Shown here piece by piece: positions 1 through 8,608 of a stretch of DNA of 64,000 nt (within the stretch, counting starts at the first letter, position 1; each line of letters starts with the position of its first letter). The notes beneath the pieces were generated by a model. The model ran no database searches. It was given only the letters and a program-made list of their open reading frames with translations, and had not been told where the DNA came from. The position numbers and the translations under genes were made by a program. Origin of the DNA: Rudanella paleaurantiibacter (GTDB taxonomy: Bacteria; Bacteroidota; Bacteroidia; Cytophagales; Spirosomataceae); assembly GCF_009184635.1 (NCBI RefSeq), contig NZ_WELI01000006.1, forward strand, positions 124,001 through 188,000. The letters are read 5' to 3'.

Positions 1-1
1 A

Positions 2-1249
2 GTAGGTATGGGAACCAACTTTGTAGTTCTTGGCTGGGCAGGCCCTTCGGGGGGGTCGGGATATTCAGTCCGATGGCGCGAAGTGGGCACAACGAACTGG
101 AATAGTTATACAACCTGTTGTGCGGGCACTAACTACCTATACAATGTGCAATATGGTCGTTCGTACGAATGGCAGGTGGCAGCTCGCTGTGGCTCGGTTC
201 TAACCAGCTATACACCTGTGCGCACTTTTGGCATGAATTGCCCGACCCCATTTGGCTTGCGCGAAGTGGTGTCTGTATCCAGTGCCAAACTCTATTGGAA
301 CTATCAGGGAGATGTATCGTATGTATTGCAGTGGCGGCCGCAGGGAACAGCTAACTGGAGTACAGTAACGGTTACGGGTACATTTTATCAGTTGACAGGG
401 CTAACACAAAACCAAGTGTATGAATGGCGAATTCAGACCATTTGCCCCGATAATAGTACCTCGTCCTTTTCGAATATTCGCCTGTTTACTCCTCAATGTA
501 GTGTGCCATCCGAAACGTACCTGCTTAGCTCTGGACCAACGTCGGTTTGGCTCATCTGGAATGCCTTTGCTGATGTTAGCTATACGGTTCGATACCGCCT
601 TTCTGACACCACTAACTGGTCAGTTATTAATGGGATTACATCGTCGCCGTATAGCCTGACAGGCCTGATTTCGTACCGGGAGTATGAGATACAGATTCAA
701 GCGGCATGTTCGGCTACAGCCGCGTCGGGTTTTTCATCTTCTATATATGCCTATACGGATTGTTGGTTTAAAAGATATAGCACTTCGGTTTCGGGTACAA
801 ACGTTAGCTTATCTTTTGACACACCCGGTACGGATAGAACGTATGATTTGGTGTATCGGGTTGTTGGTTCGCCTACGTCGATAACCGTCGGCTCCCTCTC
901 CGGTGCCGGCCCCATTCTGACACACACGCTGACCGGTCTGTTGCCCAATACCGCGTACGAGTGGTGGCTCACCATGCTTTGCCCCGGTTCAACAACGCCT
1001 ACGGTTTCGGATTTACGTACCTTCACAACCGGTAATGGTTGCTCAAGCATGTTTACCCTCAAAACCGGCTCGTGGACTGACCCCACCGTGTGGTCGTGTG
1101 GTCGGATCCCAACCAGCGCCGATCCGATCGAAATACGGCATGTGGTTACGATACCAGCCAACACGGCGGGCAATAGCAAACGAGTGGTCTACACGGCTGG
1201 GGGGAAGGTTGTGACGGAGACCGGCGCGACGCTTCGGTTAGGATTTTAG
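2..1249 (+). CDS. Fibronectin type III-like surface/secreted protein, 5'-truncated by the window edge
   Basis: The frame is open to the window edge, so only the C-terminal ~415 residues are present and the ATG at 8 need not be the start. The sequence holds about four repeats of roughly 85-90 residues. Each carries a tyrosine-corner phrase such as LTGLTQNQVYEWRIQTIC or LTGLLPNTAYEWWLTMLC and a W-rich strand (YVLQWRPQGTANW), typical of Fn3 sandwiches. Each repeat contributes a conserved cysteine. The last ~65 residues form a different module (GSWTDPTVWSCGRIPTSAD, then HVVTIP, then a GG turn) that recurs at the end of the sugar dehydrogenase at 6065-7420. Adhesion or cell-surface display is inferred from the domains. 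No signal peptide can be judged because the N-terminus is missing. Confidence 0.8.
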   Translation, partial: VGMGTNFVVLGWAGPSGGSGYSVRWREVGTTNWNSYTTCCAGTNYLYNVQYGRSYEWQVAARCGSVLTSYTPVRTFGMNCPTPFGLREVVSVSSAKLYWNYQGDVSYVLQWRPQGTANWSTVTVTGTFYQLTGLTQNQVYEWRIQTICPDNSTSSFSNIRLFTPQCSVPSETYLLSSGPTSVWLIWNAFADVSYTVRYRLSDTTNWSVINGITSSPYSLTGLISYREYEIQIQAACSATAASGFSSSIYAYTDCWFKRYSTSVSGTNVSLSFDTPGTDRTYDLVYRVVGSPTSITVGSLSGAGPILTHTLTGLLPNTAYEWWLTMLCPGSTTPTVSDLRTFTTGNGCSSMFTLKTGSWTDPTVWSCGRIPTSADPIEIRHVVTIPANTAGNSKRVVYTAGGKVVTETGATLRLGF

Positions 1250-1265
1250 CCGCAATCAGCCAGCT

Positions 1266-1302
1266 AAAACGTCCCACTGCTCAGAGCAGTGGGACGTTTT
1301 TT
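1266..1302. terminator. Bidirectional intrinsic terminator
   Basis: A perfect 17-bp inverted repeat (1266-1282 and 1284-1300) is flanked by an A-run on the left and a T-run on the right. It lies between two convergent genes and can therefore terminate both. Its right arm ends 2 bases before the stop codon of the minus-strand NFACT gene. Confidence 0.9.
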
Positions 1303-2945
1303 TACCCCCTCGGTACCACCATCACTACCTCTTCCTTGTCGACTACCACCTGCCCTTCGGCCAGGCCTTTGGGTTTCCGAACGAACTTCTTGGGGGTGTA
1401 GATAACCGGGCATAGGCTGTCGGTTCGGCGTTTGGAGTACCAGGCCGCGAGTTCGGCGGCCCGCTCGATGACGGTTTTCGGGAACCGCTTGCCCGCCTGA
1501 TACTTCACCACCACGTGCGAGCCCGACACGTCGCGGGCGTGGAGCCACAAGTCTTCTTTGAAGGCGTAACGTTGGGTGAGCAAATCGTTGTTTTTGGCGT
1601 TGCGGCCAATCAGAATCGTGTACCCTTCGTGTTGGATCTGCTTGAACAACTCGGCGGGCCCGGCTGCCGGGCCGCCGTCGGTCAGCAGGCCATGCTGTTT
1701 TACGTATTTACGGAGAGCTTTCAGACCCTCAATACCGGCCAAAGCCTCTTGATGCTGCCGGATGGCCACCAGCTCAGCTTCGCGCTGTTCAATCTGCTGT
1801 TGCAGGTGCTCTACCTCAATCTTTTCGTTTTTCGCCTTGCGGTAGTAGCCTTCGGCGTTTTTCTGCGGACTGAGATCGGGCTTGAGTTTGATCAGAATAG
1901 GGCGGTCGCGGTAAAAATCGTATAGTTCTACCCGTTCGGGCGAGCGTTGGCCCGGCGGTTCGGGAATAGCGTGGAGGTTGGCCATCAGAATATTGGCCAT
2001 TTCTTCGTGCGTAGCCCCTTCTTCCCGTCCAATGAGCCGTTGCATATTGGCGTCGATGAGGCTCTCGGCGCGTTTCAGGCGCTTGTCGAGCAGGCGCAGC
2101 ACCTCCGAGCGCTCCCGTTCGAACGTATTCAGCCCCGCGTAACTGATGTAAAACCGGTTGGCCGCTTCGATTGGGTCAGCCAGCGTCTGCCGAATTTCGC
2201 CCAGCGGAACGAGGGTCAGGGTTGGCCGGTGCTCAAATGTGGTCAGGTAATAGGTGGGGTTGTCGAGCAACGTCAGCACCGACTGGATTTGGCCCCATTT
2301 TGCCTTACCCTGTACGCTCGCTTCGTCGGAAGGCGTGGAGTTTTGGTTGAGATAAGCGTTTACTTCTTTCCCGAACGTGGGAAAGAGTTTCCGATGGTCG
2401 AAACCGGCCCGCTCAAAGGCTTCGTACGACTGATCGAGGGGCCGGTCGAGGGCGTCGAGCCGGAGCGTTTGGTCGGAGGCCAGTTTCTGGTTGAACAACT
2501 CCACTACCTCGTTGCTCTGAAACGCAAGCAGATTTGGGCGGTTGCCAAAAAACTTGAAGAGCAGGGTGTAGCCATCGTCGAGGGTAATACCCAGGCAGCG
2601 TTCGTTCAGAAACGAGCGTACGCCCGTGACCAACCGGCCAGGAATAGCCCCCTGTTCGAGGGCCTCATCGTCGTCGGGCGAGATGCCAATTACCTGCCCA
2701 AACAGGTCGATGCTGTTGGTGCGGGCCCGCTGCACTACGTCGGGGAAAAGCAGCCCTGAAAAATCGGGTCGGAGGCTGGTTTTGATGTAAAACGGGCGGT
2801 AGTAGTTCGCCTTGCCTTTTGCCTGCGCAAACACTAGCACCAGCTCGTCGCGGTCCTGACTGAAGCACTCCAGCAGGCGCAGGCCCTGAATGTGCCCCTC
2901 CAGTGCGGGTGCCAGCTGGCGAAGAAAGTAATAATTAGTATGCAC
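1302..2945 (-). CDS. rqcH: NFACT family ribosome quality control protein (RqcH/FbpA/Tae2-like)
   Basis: The 547 residues have NFACT architecture: an N-terminal NFACT-N domain starting MHTNYYFLRQLAPALEG, two helical coiled-coil stretches at about 275-300 and 375-410 (EKIEVEHLQQQIEQREAEL), and a C-terminal NFACT-R/DUF814 domain with LWLHARDVSGSHVVVK near residue 475. Family members bind 60S/50S subunits obstructed by peptidyl-tRNA and add C-terminal alanine tails to stalled nascent chains. The start is a GTG at 2945; the following MHxNYYFLRQL matches the usual Bacteroidota N-terminus. The older name 'fibronectin-binding protein' is misleading for this cytosolic family. The upstream 200 bases are packed with palindromic repeats. 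Confidence 0.9.
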   Translation of the reverse strand: MHTNYYFLRQLAPALEGHIQGLRLLECFSQDRDELVLVFAQAKGKANYYRPFYIKTSLRPDFSGLLFPDVVQRARTNSIDLFGQVIGISPDDDEALEQGAIPGRLVTGVRSFLNERCLGITLDDGYTLLFKFFGNRPNLLAFQSNEVVELFNQKLASDQTLRLDALDRPLDQSYEAFERAGFDHRKLFPTFGKEVNAYLNQNSTPSDEASVQGKAKWGQIQSVLTLLDNPTYYLTTFEHRPTLTLVPLGEIRQTLADPIEAANRFYISYAGLNTFERERSEVLRLLDKRLKRAESLIDANMQRLIGREEGATHEEMANILMANLHAIPEPPGQRSPERVELYDFYRDRPILIKLKPDLSPQKNAEGYYRKAKNEKIEVEHLQQQIEQREAELVAIRQHQEALAGIEGLKALRKYVKQHGLLTDGGPAAGPAELFKQIQHEGYTILIGRNAKNNDLLTQRYAFKEDLWLHARDVSGSHVVVKYQAGKRFPKTVIERAAELAAWYSKRRTDSLCPVIYTPKKFVRKPKGLAEGQVVVDKEEVVMVVPRG

Positions 2946-2950
2946 GATGG

Positions 2951-2975
2951 GTAGAGACGCAATCGGTTGGGTCTC
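2951..2975. repeat. Short palindromic repeat, 'GAGACGCAA' family (copy 1)
   Basis: The sequence GTAGAGACGCAAT followed by GGGTCTC is a degenerate copy of the GACGCAACATATTGCGTC-type palindrome found again at 3084-3163 and 8529-8583. It lies 5 bases upstream of the GTG start of the NFACT gene. Confidence 0.55.
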
Positions 2976-3026
2976 GTTGCCGAATGGTTCTTAGTAATGT
3001 CGATGAAACAGATCCGCTGTTGCGGA

Positions 3027-3069
3027 AATCCCTGGCGTCTGCCGGATAACTGCGGAGACGCCAGGGATT
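3027..3069. repeat. Strong isolated hairpin between glycogen synthase and NFACT genes
   Basis: A perfect 14-bp inverted repeat (3027-3040 and 3056-3069; arm AATCCCTGGCGTCT) has a 15-nt loop. No T-run follows on either strand, so it is more likely a dispersed palindromic element or a processing/stability hairpin than a classical terminator. Confidence 0.6.
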
Positions 3070-3083
3070 GCTGAGGGACAGAC

Positions 3084-3163
3084 GTAATATGTTGCTGTGA
3101 TGAGCAATGAGACACAACATATTGCTGTGATGAACGATGAGACGCAACATATTGCGTCTCTAC
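3084..3163. repeat. Palindromic repeat, 'GAGACGCAA' family (copy 2, composite)
   Basis: Three successive half-units are visible: AATATGTTGC, ACACAACATATTGC and GACGCAACATATTGCGTC. The last one is a near-perfect palindrome. The final bases of the unit (GTAGAGACGC on the minus strand) contain the TAG that terminates the glycogen synthase gene. Confidence 0.75.
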
Positions 3164-4971
3164 TTTCGGCGTTTCAGCGCCAGGTCGTGTGCGGTGTCGT
3201 AATACGAGCGGAGGTTGGTCCAGTCGAACACTTCGGCTATACTTTCGACCCGGTTGCGCTGCTGAATCCGGTCGCGCTGACTCATTCGGACGAAGCGCCA
3301 GAGAATGTTGGCGAGCTGATCGGCGGCCTGGTTGAAATTCTGACTACGCCGGTCGACCACGTAGATGCCCCGGTTTTCGTAGTCGCGCATGATCTGCATG
3401 ATAAAGTCGCCGAAGCCCGACTGATCGCTCGTCACGGTCGGAATCCCGCGCACCACGCACTCCAAGGGGGTGTAGCCCCAGGGTTCGTAATAACTTGGGA
3501 AAACGCCCAGGTGACAACCCCGCACAAACTGGCTATAGTCGAGTTTGAATAAGGGGTTGGTTGAGGCAATAAAGTCGGGGTGGTACACGATTTTCACCCG
3601 GTCGTACTCATTATTGACGAGGTTCGACTGCCGGATAAACCGGGTCATGTCGTCTTCCTGCACCAGATCGTGCGTCACAAACGGGGGCAGTTGCTTCGTT
3701 TTCCAGCTCTGCACGGTGCGCCGGAGCCGGAGCCGCCAGTAGTCGTCAACAAAACTATTGAGGTCGGGCAGGGTATTCTGCGACGACGAAGCCGCTGCGT
3801 GGAAGAGCCGCTCGCCAACCTGTGTTTCAATGTTCTCGCAGGTATCGCGGATTTCGTCGAGCAGGGCGCGGGAGTGCAGCACCTCGGGGTTAATGGACCG
3901 GTAGGGCTGTTTGGTCACCATAAACATCACCACGGTGGTGTCCATGTTGGCCTCACGCATCCGCCAGTTAAGCCGGGCGAGGGCTTCGAGCGTCAGGTCA
4001 TAGCCTTTGTTTGAGAACTCAAACCGGCCCGATGTGAAGAAGTACAGGGTTTTTTCGAGATCGAACGAATAGTTATGGAAGAAATGGCCCATCACAAATT
4101 CGTGGATGTTCTCCTTGTACTTCACGTGCAGGTTCTGAAACTCGTGTGTGGCTGCAAACCGGGTGATGTTGAGGCCATTGGGGAGTACCAGATCGGGGTT
4201 ACGCCCCAGAAAAACCTCGCACTCGCGGGCGGTCACATCGCTGACGGTGGTAAACGTGTGACTGTTGATAGCCGCCAGCCGCTCGATGGTTGCCTGAGCC
4301 TCGATACCGTAGTGCCGGGCCTCTTTGAGCCAGTCGAAGAAAGGCAGCTTTCCGTAAAAGCCTTCCACATTCTGGGCCAGATACCGCCCCAGCATGGTGG
4401 CATGGGTAGTAAATACAGTGGCCACCTTCACGTTGTCGTGTCGGAGGTCGGGCAGGCCGGTGCTCGCCATCCACTCATGGAAATGGGCGCAGAAATCAAC
4501 CCGCTTGGCGTGTCCCTCGGCCAGGAGCGTCAGAAACACGCGTACCATCTCGCCAAAGGCAATGGTCTGATTCACCAGGTCCTCCACGCCGAGGGTAGGG
4601 AGCTTGTGGCGCTCCCAAAGGCCCGCCTTGATGGAGTCGAGCTGATCGGTGACACTTTGCAGGTTGAACAGCACCACGCGCGGACGCCCCGTAATGAGCC
4701 AGTAGCCATATTCGACTTCGTAGCCCAATTGGCGCATTTTACGGACGGTTTGCCCTATTTCGGTTTCGTCGGGTTCGGTAATGGGTTCGAATTCGGCAGC
4801 TGCTTTGGCCGGAAAATAAGGGCCCAGCAGCAGGTAATTGTCGTCCCACTTCTCGACCATTGCCGGGACTTTCGATCGGATGACCGTGTAAATGCCGCCA
4901 ACCTGGTTGCATACCTCCCAGGCTATTTCGATAAGCAGCTTACGCTTTGTCGTTGAAAATACGGATTCCAA
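3160..4971 (-). CDS. Glycogen synthase, GT3 (eukaryote-like) family
   Basis: The 603 residues resemble GT3 glycogen/starch synthases, which elongate alpha-1,4-glucan from a sugar nucleotide. The N-terminus shows EVCNQVGGIYTVIRSK (about 17-32), the donor-domain loop of the family. The C-terminal domain has YYEPWGYTPLECVVRGIP followed by SGFGDF near 494-525, containing the paired glutamates of the E-X7-E motif. Bacteroidota use this GT3 enzyme where most bacteria have the GT5 enzyme GlgA. No other glycogen genes are adjacent. The TAG stop lies inside a dispersed repeat, so the C-terminus ALKRRK may have been trimmed by insertion. A divergent promoter region with purU lies at 4972-5112, but no clear -7 box was found. 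Confidence 0.9.
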   Translation of the reverse strand: MESVFSTTKRKLLIEIAWEVCNQVGGIYTVIRSKVPAMVEKWDDNYLLLGPYFPAKAAAEFEPITEPDETEIGQTVRKMRQLGYEVEYGYWLITGRPRVVLFNLQSVTDQLDSIKAGLWERHKLPTLGVEDLVNQTIAFGEMVRVFLTLLAEGHAKRVDFCAHFHEWMASTGLPDLRHDNVKVATVFTTHATMLGRYLAQNVEGFYGKLPFFDWLKEARHYGIEAQATIERLAAINSHTFTTVSDVTARECEVFLGRNPDLVLPNGLNITRFAATHEFQNLHVKYKENIHEFVMGHFFHNYSFDLEKTLYFFTSGRFEFSNKGYDLTLEALARLNWRMREANMDTTVVMFMVTKQPYRSINPEVLHSRALLDEIRDTCENIETQVGERLFHAAASSSQNTLPDLNSFVDDYWRLRLRRTVQSWKTKQLPPFVTHDLVQEDDMTRFIRQSNLVNNEYDRVKIVYHPDFIASTNPLFKLDYSQFVRGCHLGVFPSYYEPWGYTPLECVVRGIPTVTSDQSGFGDFIMQIMRDYENRGIYVVDRRSQNFNQAADQLANILWRFVRMSQRDRIQQRNRVESIAEVFDWTNLRSYYDTAHDLALKRRK

Positions 4972-5112
4972 TGCTTCGAATGGATTAAGAGGGGGTGGCT
5001 AAAAACTTTGGCCAAACTACAGACTACAACTGACAAATGATAGCCGGTAGGCCAAAAACGAGGAAGTGCTGGATTTTGCTTATTTTGCGCCCCCAGCGTT
5101 ATACAACCTCGC

Positions 5113-5964
5113 ATGACCAACTCCCGACATATTCTTCTCATGGACGGCCCCGACCAGAGAGGGCTAATTTACCACGTTACGAACATCTTATTCAGACAAG
5201 GTCTCAATATTATTCGGAACGACGAATATGTTAGCCCCGACGGGCAGTTTTTTATGCGAACCGAGTTTGAAAGCAGCAACCCACAGGATCTGCTCGACGG
5301 CCCGGCTCTGTTGGCCCAGTTGAGCGCGGGGCTCGACCCCGCCATTACGCTCCGGCTCAACCCCCGCAAAAAGAAAAATGTGGTGTTGTTGGTTACTAAA
5401 GAACACCATTGCCTCGGCGAACTACTTATCCGGTACGCCTTTGATGAGCTCGATGCCGATATTTTGGCGGTTGTGAGCAATTATAACCACCTGCAACCGC
5501 TGGTGAGTAAGTTCGGGATTCCGTTCCATTACATCTCGCACGACCACAAAACCCGCGAAGAGCACGAGGAGGCTATTTTGCGCACGTTGGCCATTTATGA
5601 GCCGGAGTATCTGGTGTTGGCGAAGTACATGCGGGTGCTTACGCCCGAGTTTGTGCGACATTATCCTAACCGGATTATCAACATTCACCACTCGTTTTTA
5701 CCCGCTTTTGTGGGGGCAAGCCCGTACCGGCAGGCCTACGAGCGCGGTGTAAAAATTATTGGGGCCACGGCCCACTTTGTCAATAATGACCTCGACGAAG
5801 GCCCCATCATCACGCAGGATGTGAAAGAAGTAGACCACCGGCATACGGCTGCTGATATGGCTACCATGGGCCGCGATGTAGAAAAGCTTGTTTTATCCAA
5901 AGCACTCAAGCTCGTTTTCAACGACCGGGTATTTATCCATAACAACCGCACGGTGGTGTTTTAA
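5113..5964 (+). CDS. purU: Formyltetrahydrofolate deformylase
   Basis: The 283-residue protein matches PurU, which hydrolyses 10-formyl-tetrahydrofolate to formate and THF, balancing C1 units and feeding formate to purine synthesis. Residues 1-80 form an ACT-like regulatory domain (ILLMDGPDQRGLIYHVTNIL). Residues about 88-283 form the formyltransferase fold. The active-site region shows INIHHSFLPAFVGASPY near 192-208, with the conserved asparagine and histidine, and the catalytic aspartate in NNDLDEGPII. Length is typical for the family. It is monocistronic, divergent from glycogen synthase and followed by a separate promoter. Confidence 0.93.
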   Translation: MTNSRHILLMDGPDQRGLIYHVTNILFRQGLNIIRNDEYVSPDGQFFMRTEFESSNPQDLLDGPALLAQLSAGLDPAITLRLNPRKKKNVVLLVTKEHHCLGELLIRYAFDELDADILAVVSNYNHLQPLVSKFGIPFHYISHDHKTREEHEEAILRTLAIYEPEYLVLAKYMRVLTPEFVRHYPNRIINIHHSFLPAFVGASPYRQAYERGVKIIGATAHFVNNDLDEGPIITQDVKEVDHRHTAADMATMGRDVEKLVLSKALKLVFNDRVFIHNNRTVVF

Positions 5965-6029
5965 ACGCTTGCAATCAGGTACGTACCTACCACCCGTTCG
6001 ATTCTGGAGTATCTACACAAGTTGTGCAG

Positions 6030-6037
6030 TATCTTTG
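6030..6037 (+). promoter_or_regulatory. Promoter -7 box for the sugar dehydrogenase
   Basis: TATCTTTG matches the Bacteroidota TAnnTTTG consensus and lies 27 nt before the ATG at 6065. No clear TTG-type -33 box is visible. Confidence 0.6.
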
Positions 6038-6064
6038 ATTGCACATTTTCTCCTTGTGTAGCCT

Positions 6065-7420
6065 ATGAAGTTAATCTTTACCTGTTTTGTGTTTATAATT
6101 GGCCTTACGGTGACGCTGACTCACGCGCAGACGCCCGTTGTCAGGCTTAAAACAGTAACCGGCGGTCTTTTTCGTCCTATTGATCTGGCTTCCATTGATG
6201 CCGACCGACACCTGATCGGACAGACCAACGGGAAAGTGCGGCTGGTTGCGAATGGGATTCTCAACCCAACGCCTTATCTGGACATTAGCGCGCTCGTGCA
6301 GGATACGTCGTACAACGGCATTTTCGGCCTTTGTCTGCACCCCAGGTTTGCTTCCAATGGATACCTGTACGTGCAGTACTTCCGAAAAACGGATAAAGCC
6401 GCTGTGGTGGCCCGCTACACCCGCGATTCGCTGAATCCAAACCGGGCGAATCCGGCCTCGGCTCAGGTTGTATTCACAGTGCCGTATCCTACGTTTGGAC
6501 ACCGGTCGGGGCGCATGGCGTTTGGGCCCGACGGCTATCTGTACATCACAACTGGCGACTCGGCCCCTGGCGACCGGGGTTCAATTGGCGATCCCAATGG
6601 GTACGCGCAGAACCCGCGCAGTCCGTTTGGTAAGCTGTTTCGAATTGATGTCGACAAGGGAAACCCCTACGCTATTCCGCCCGGTAACCCGTTTACTACC
6701 CCGAACGACAGTATTCCTGATGAGTTGTACGCCGTGGGTTTGCGAAACCCCTGGCGCTGGAGTTTCGACCGGCTCACCGGCGACTTATGGCTCACCGATG
6801 TCGGGCAGGATGGCTGGGAGGAGGTAAACTTCACCCCGGCTGGGGCCTCGGCTCCGCAGAATTATGGCTGGCGATGCTACGAGGGCAATGTACCGTACAT
6901 AACAACCGGTTGCAGCGTCACCGCAACCTATGCTATGCCGCTGCATACCTATGCTGGATACAATAACAACGGCAATCAGCAGGTATCGGTAACGGGTGGG
7001 TTTGTGTACCGGGGCGAACGCTACCCCGAATTGCAGGGCTGGTACGTTTACGGCGACTGGAATGGGGGGACGATCTGGACGCTCCGGCGGAATGCCGCTA
7101 CCGGAACCTACCAGAATGTGAAACAGGCGGCCTCGGTAGCTAGTCTGGTATCATTCGGCGAAGGTACCGACGGCGAGTTGTATATCCTGTCGTTCAATAG
7201 CGGCATGCTGTATCAGATCACAACAGACGCTATTGTGAGCCGCCAAACCGGCGATTGGCACACCTCGTCGACCTGGGATTGTGCCTGTGTCCCCTCGGCG
7301 GATAGCCGGGTGGTGGTGGCACCAGGGCATAAGGTTACCGTTCGGCAACCGGCCCCGGTACAGTCTGTTCGGGTGTTGGGAGGGCTTCGCTTCGAGGGTG
7401 GGGGCGTACTTCGGTATTAG
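6065..7420 (+). CDS. Secreted PQQ-dependent-type sugar (glucose/sorbosone) dehydrogenase with C-terminal W/C module
   Basis: The 451 residues start with a signal peptide (about 1-21, ending THA before QTPVV). Residues about 25-380 form a six-bladed GSDH beta-propeller. Seen motifs are H146 at the position expected for the catalytic base, FGPDGYLYITTGD at 153-165 and LRNPWRWSFDRLTGDLWLTDVG near 228-249 (a 22-residue stretch, only its key W, R and D residues being diagnostic). Family members oxidise soluble sugars in the periplasm using PQQ. The canonical HNGG is altered to HRSG here, so activity is not assured. The final ~60 residues repeat the module found at the end of the 2-1249 protein (GDWHTSSTWDCACVPSAD). 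Confidence 0.85.
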   Translation: MKLIFTCFVFIIGLTVTLTHAQTPVVRLKTVTGGLFRPIDLASIDADRHLIGQTNGKVRLVANGILNPTPYLDISALVQDTSYNGIFGLCLHPRFASNGYLYVQYFRKTDKAAVVARYTRDSLNPNRANPASAQVVFTVPYPTFGHRSGRMAFGPDGYLYITTGDSAPGDRGSIGDPNGYAQNPRSPFGKLFRIDVDKGNPYAIPPGNPFTTPNDSIPDELYAVGLRNPWRWSFDRLTGDLWLTDVGQDGWEEVNFTPAGASAPQNYGWRCYEGNVPYITTGCSVTATYAMPLHTYAGYNNNGNQQVSVTGGFVYRGERYPELQGWYVYGDWNGGTIWTLRRNAATGTYQNVKQAASVASLVSFGEGTDGELYILSFNSGMLYQITTDAIVSRQTGDWHTSSTWDCACVPSADSRVVVAPGHKVTVRQPAPVQSVRVLGGLRFEGGGVLRY

Positions 7421-7423
7421 AGT

Positions 7424-7490
7424 TTAATGTATAATGTGCAGTGTGAAATGGACAATGAGCAGCACAATCCATTATCCATTATCCATTCCC
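7424..7490. repeat. AATG-rich hairpin repeat (family B, copy 1)
   Basis: The left arm (AATGTATAATGTGCAGTG and similar) faces a complementary right arm (CCATTATCCATTATCCATT). The element fills the gap between two convergent genes, and similar elements recur at six other places in the window. Confidence 0.7.
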
Positions 7491-7498
7491 AGTACAGC

Positions 7499-8521
7499 TT
7501 ACCGGTACTTTGTCAGCGTAGCCTGCAACGACTCGCGCATGGCGTCGACCAGGCTTTGGGGGGCCAATACGGTAAGGTCTTCGCCGTAGCTGCGCAGGTG
7601 CATCATCAGGTCGCGGTTGGGTGCGAGCCGAAGTCGAATCCGGCACTCGGTATCCGTATCGAGCACAACCTCCTGACTTTGGTGAATGGGCTTGGCTTTC
7701 ACGTAACGGCCGCGCAATGGTGTAAACGATAACAGAATCTCCTCAACCGGGCCGCTGCTGTCAGTAATGCCGTAGATGTGCTCAAACAACTCGCTCACAC
7801 TCGCCATCACGGCCGGGGGTACATCGCAGGGGTTGTCGGTAATTTCCAGGTCGCTCATCCGGTCGAGGGCGAAGGTGCGCTCTTTGCCTGTTTTCTCGTC
7901 GTACCCAATCACATACCAACTGTCGTATACCTCGCGGAGCAAAATGGGGTGTAATGTTCGGAGGGGCAGGGCCTCTTTGCGGGCGGGGGCCGGTTCGTCG
8001 CTTTCGTGTTTGCTGTAGCGGAAGGTAATCTGCCGGTTCTGATTCACGGCTCTGACCAATATAGGCACGTAATGCCGGTTGCCACCCAAAATTCGCTCTT
8101 CTACGTATACCACTCGCCGGGTGGGCATATCGGTTTTCACTTCCCGGATAATGTCGAGGCTCTGCCGTACTTTCTGAAGAGCGTTGCTCAGTTCATCGGC
8201 AACTGAGGCCCCCTGCGTAGCGGCCAACACCTCGCGGGCGTAGTCGAGGGCTTCCATATCGTCGGGGTTAAGCATCAGCTGCAACAACCGAAACGAGGGA
8301 TCGGTGTAATAGTATCCATTGGCGCGTTTATCGTAGGCAATGGGCGCGTCGTGGTCTTCGCGCATGCGCTGAATGTCTTTTTCAAGCGACGAAATAGACC
8401 GGATACCGCATTTCTCCTGACAAAGCTCAAACAACCTTTGCTTGGAATACCGGCGGGGGTAGCGACTAATGACCTCGTCAATGAGTCGGTAACGCTGAAA
8501 GGCAGATCGGGTGATAGGCAT
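7499..8521 (-). CDS. HTH-WYL domain transcriptional regulator
   Basis: The protein (340 residues from MPITRSAFQRYRLID) has an N-terminal DeoR/HTH_11-like winged helix (about 1-65; SKQRLFELCQEKCGIRSIS), a linker and a C-terminal WYL domain at about 145-230 (PILLREVYDSWYVIGYDE), then a WCX-type tail. WYL proteins sense nucleic-acid or nucleotide ligands and often repress stress, CRISPR or defence genes. An upstream in-frame start (at 8548) is less likely, because the extra nine codons lie in a dispersed repeat and are unlike the family. A -7 box CAAAAATA (minus strand TATTTTTG) lies at 8609-8616. The gene is divergent from the orphan gene at 8704. Confidence 0.88.
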   Translation of the reverse strand: MPITRSAFQRYRLIDEVISRYPRRYSKQRLFELCQEKCGIRSISSLEKDIQRMREDHDAPIAYDKRANGYYYTDPSFRLLQLMLNPDDMEALDYAREVLAATQGASVADELSNALQKVRQSLDIIREVKTDMPTRRVVYVEERILGGNRHYVPILVRAVNQNRQITFRYSKHESDEPAPARKEALPLRTLHPILLREVYDSWYVIGYDEKTGKERTFALDRMSDLEITDNPCDVPPAVMASVSELFEHIYGITDSSGPVEEILLSFTPLRGRYVKAKPIHQSQEVVLDTDTECRIRLRLAPNRDLMMHLRSYGEDLTVLAPQSLVDAMRESLQATLTKYR

Positions 8522-8528
8522 AGGGTAT

Positions 8529-8583
8529 CGGGTAGAGATGCAACACATTGCGTCTCAGTTCAGCAACACATTGCGTCTCAGTT
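8529..8583. repeat. Palindromic repeat, 'GAGACGCAA' family (copy 3)
   Basis: Two tandem half-units CAACACATTGCGTCTCAG follow a GTAGAGATGCAACACATTG unit. They sit in the 5' leader of the WYL regulator, immediately before its start codon. Confidence 0.7.
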
Positions 8584-8608
8584 TAGCAAAAAAAATTCTG
8601 TATTACAC

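Noticed and set aside
1947-2759. 270-codon frame opposite the NFACT gene
   Set aside because: Antisense shadow; the minus-strand protein has full NFACT architecture.
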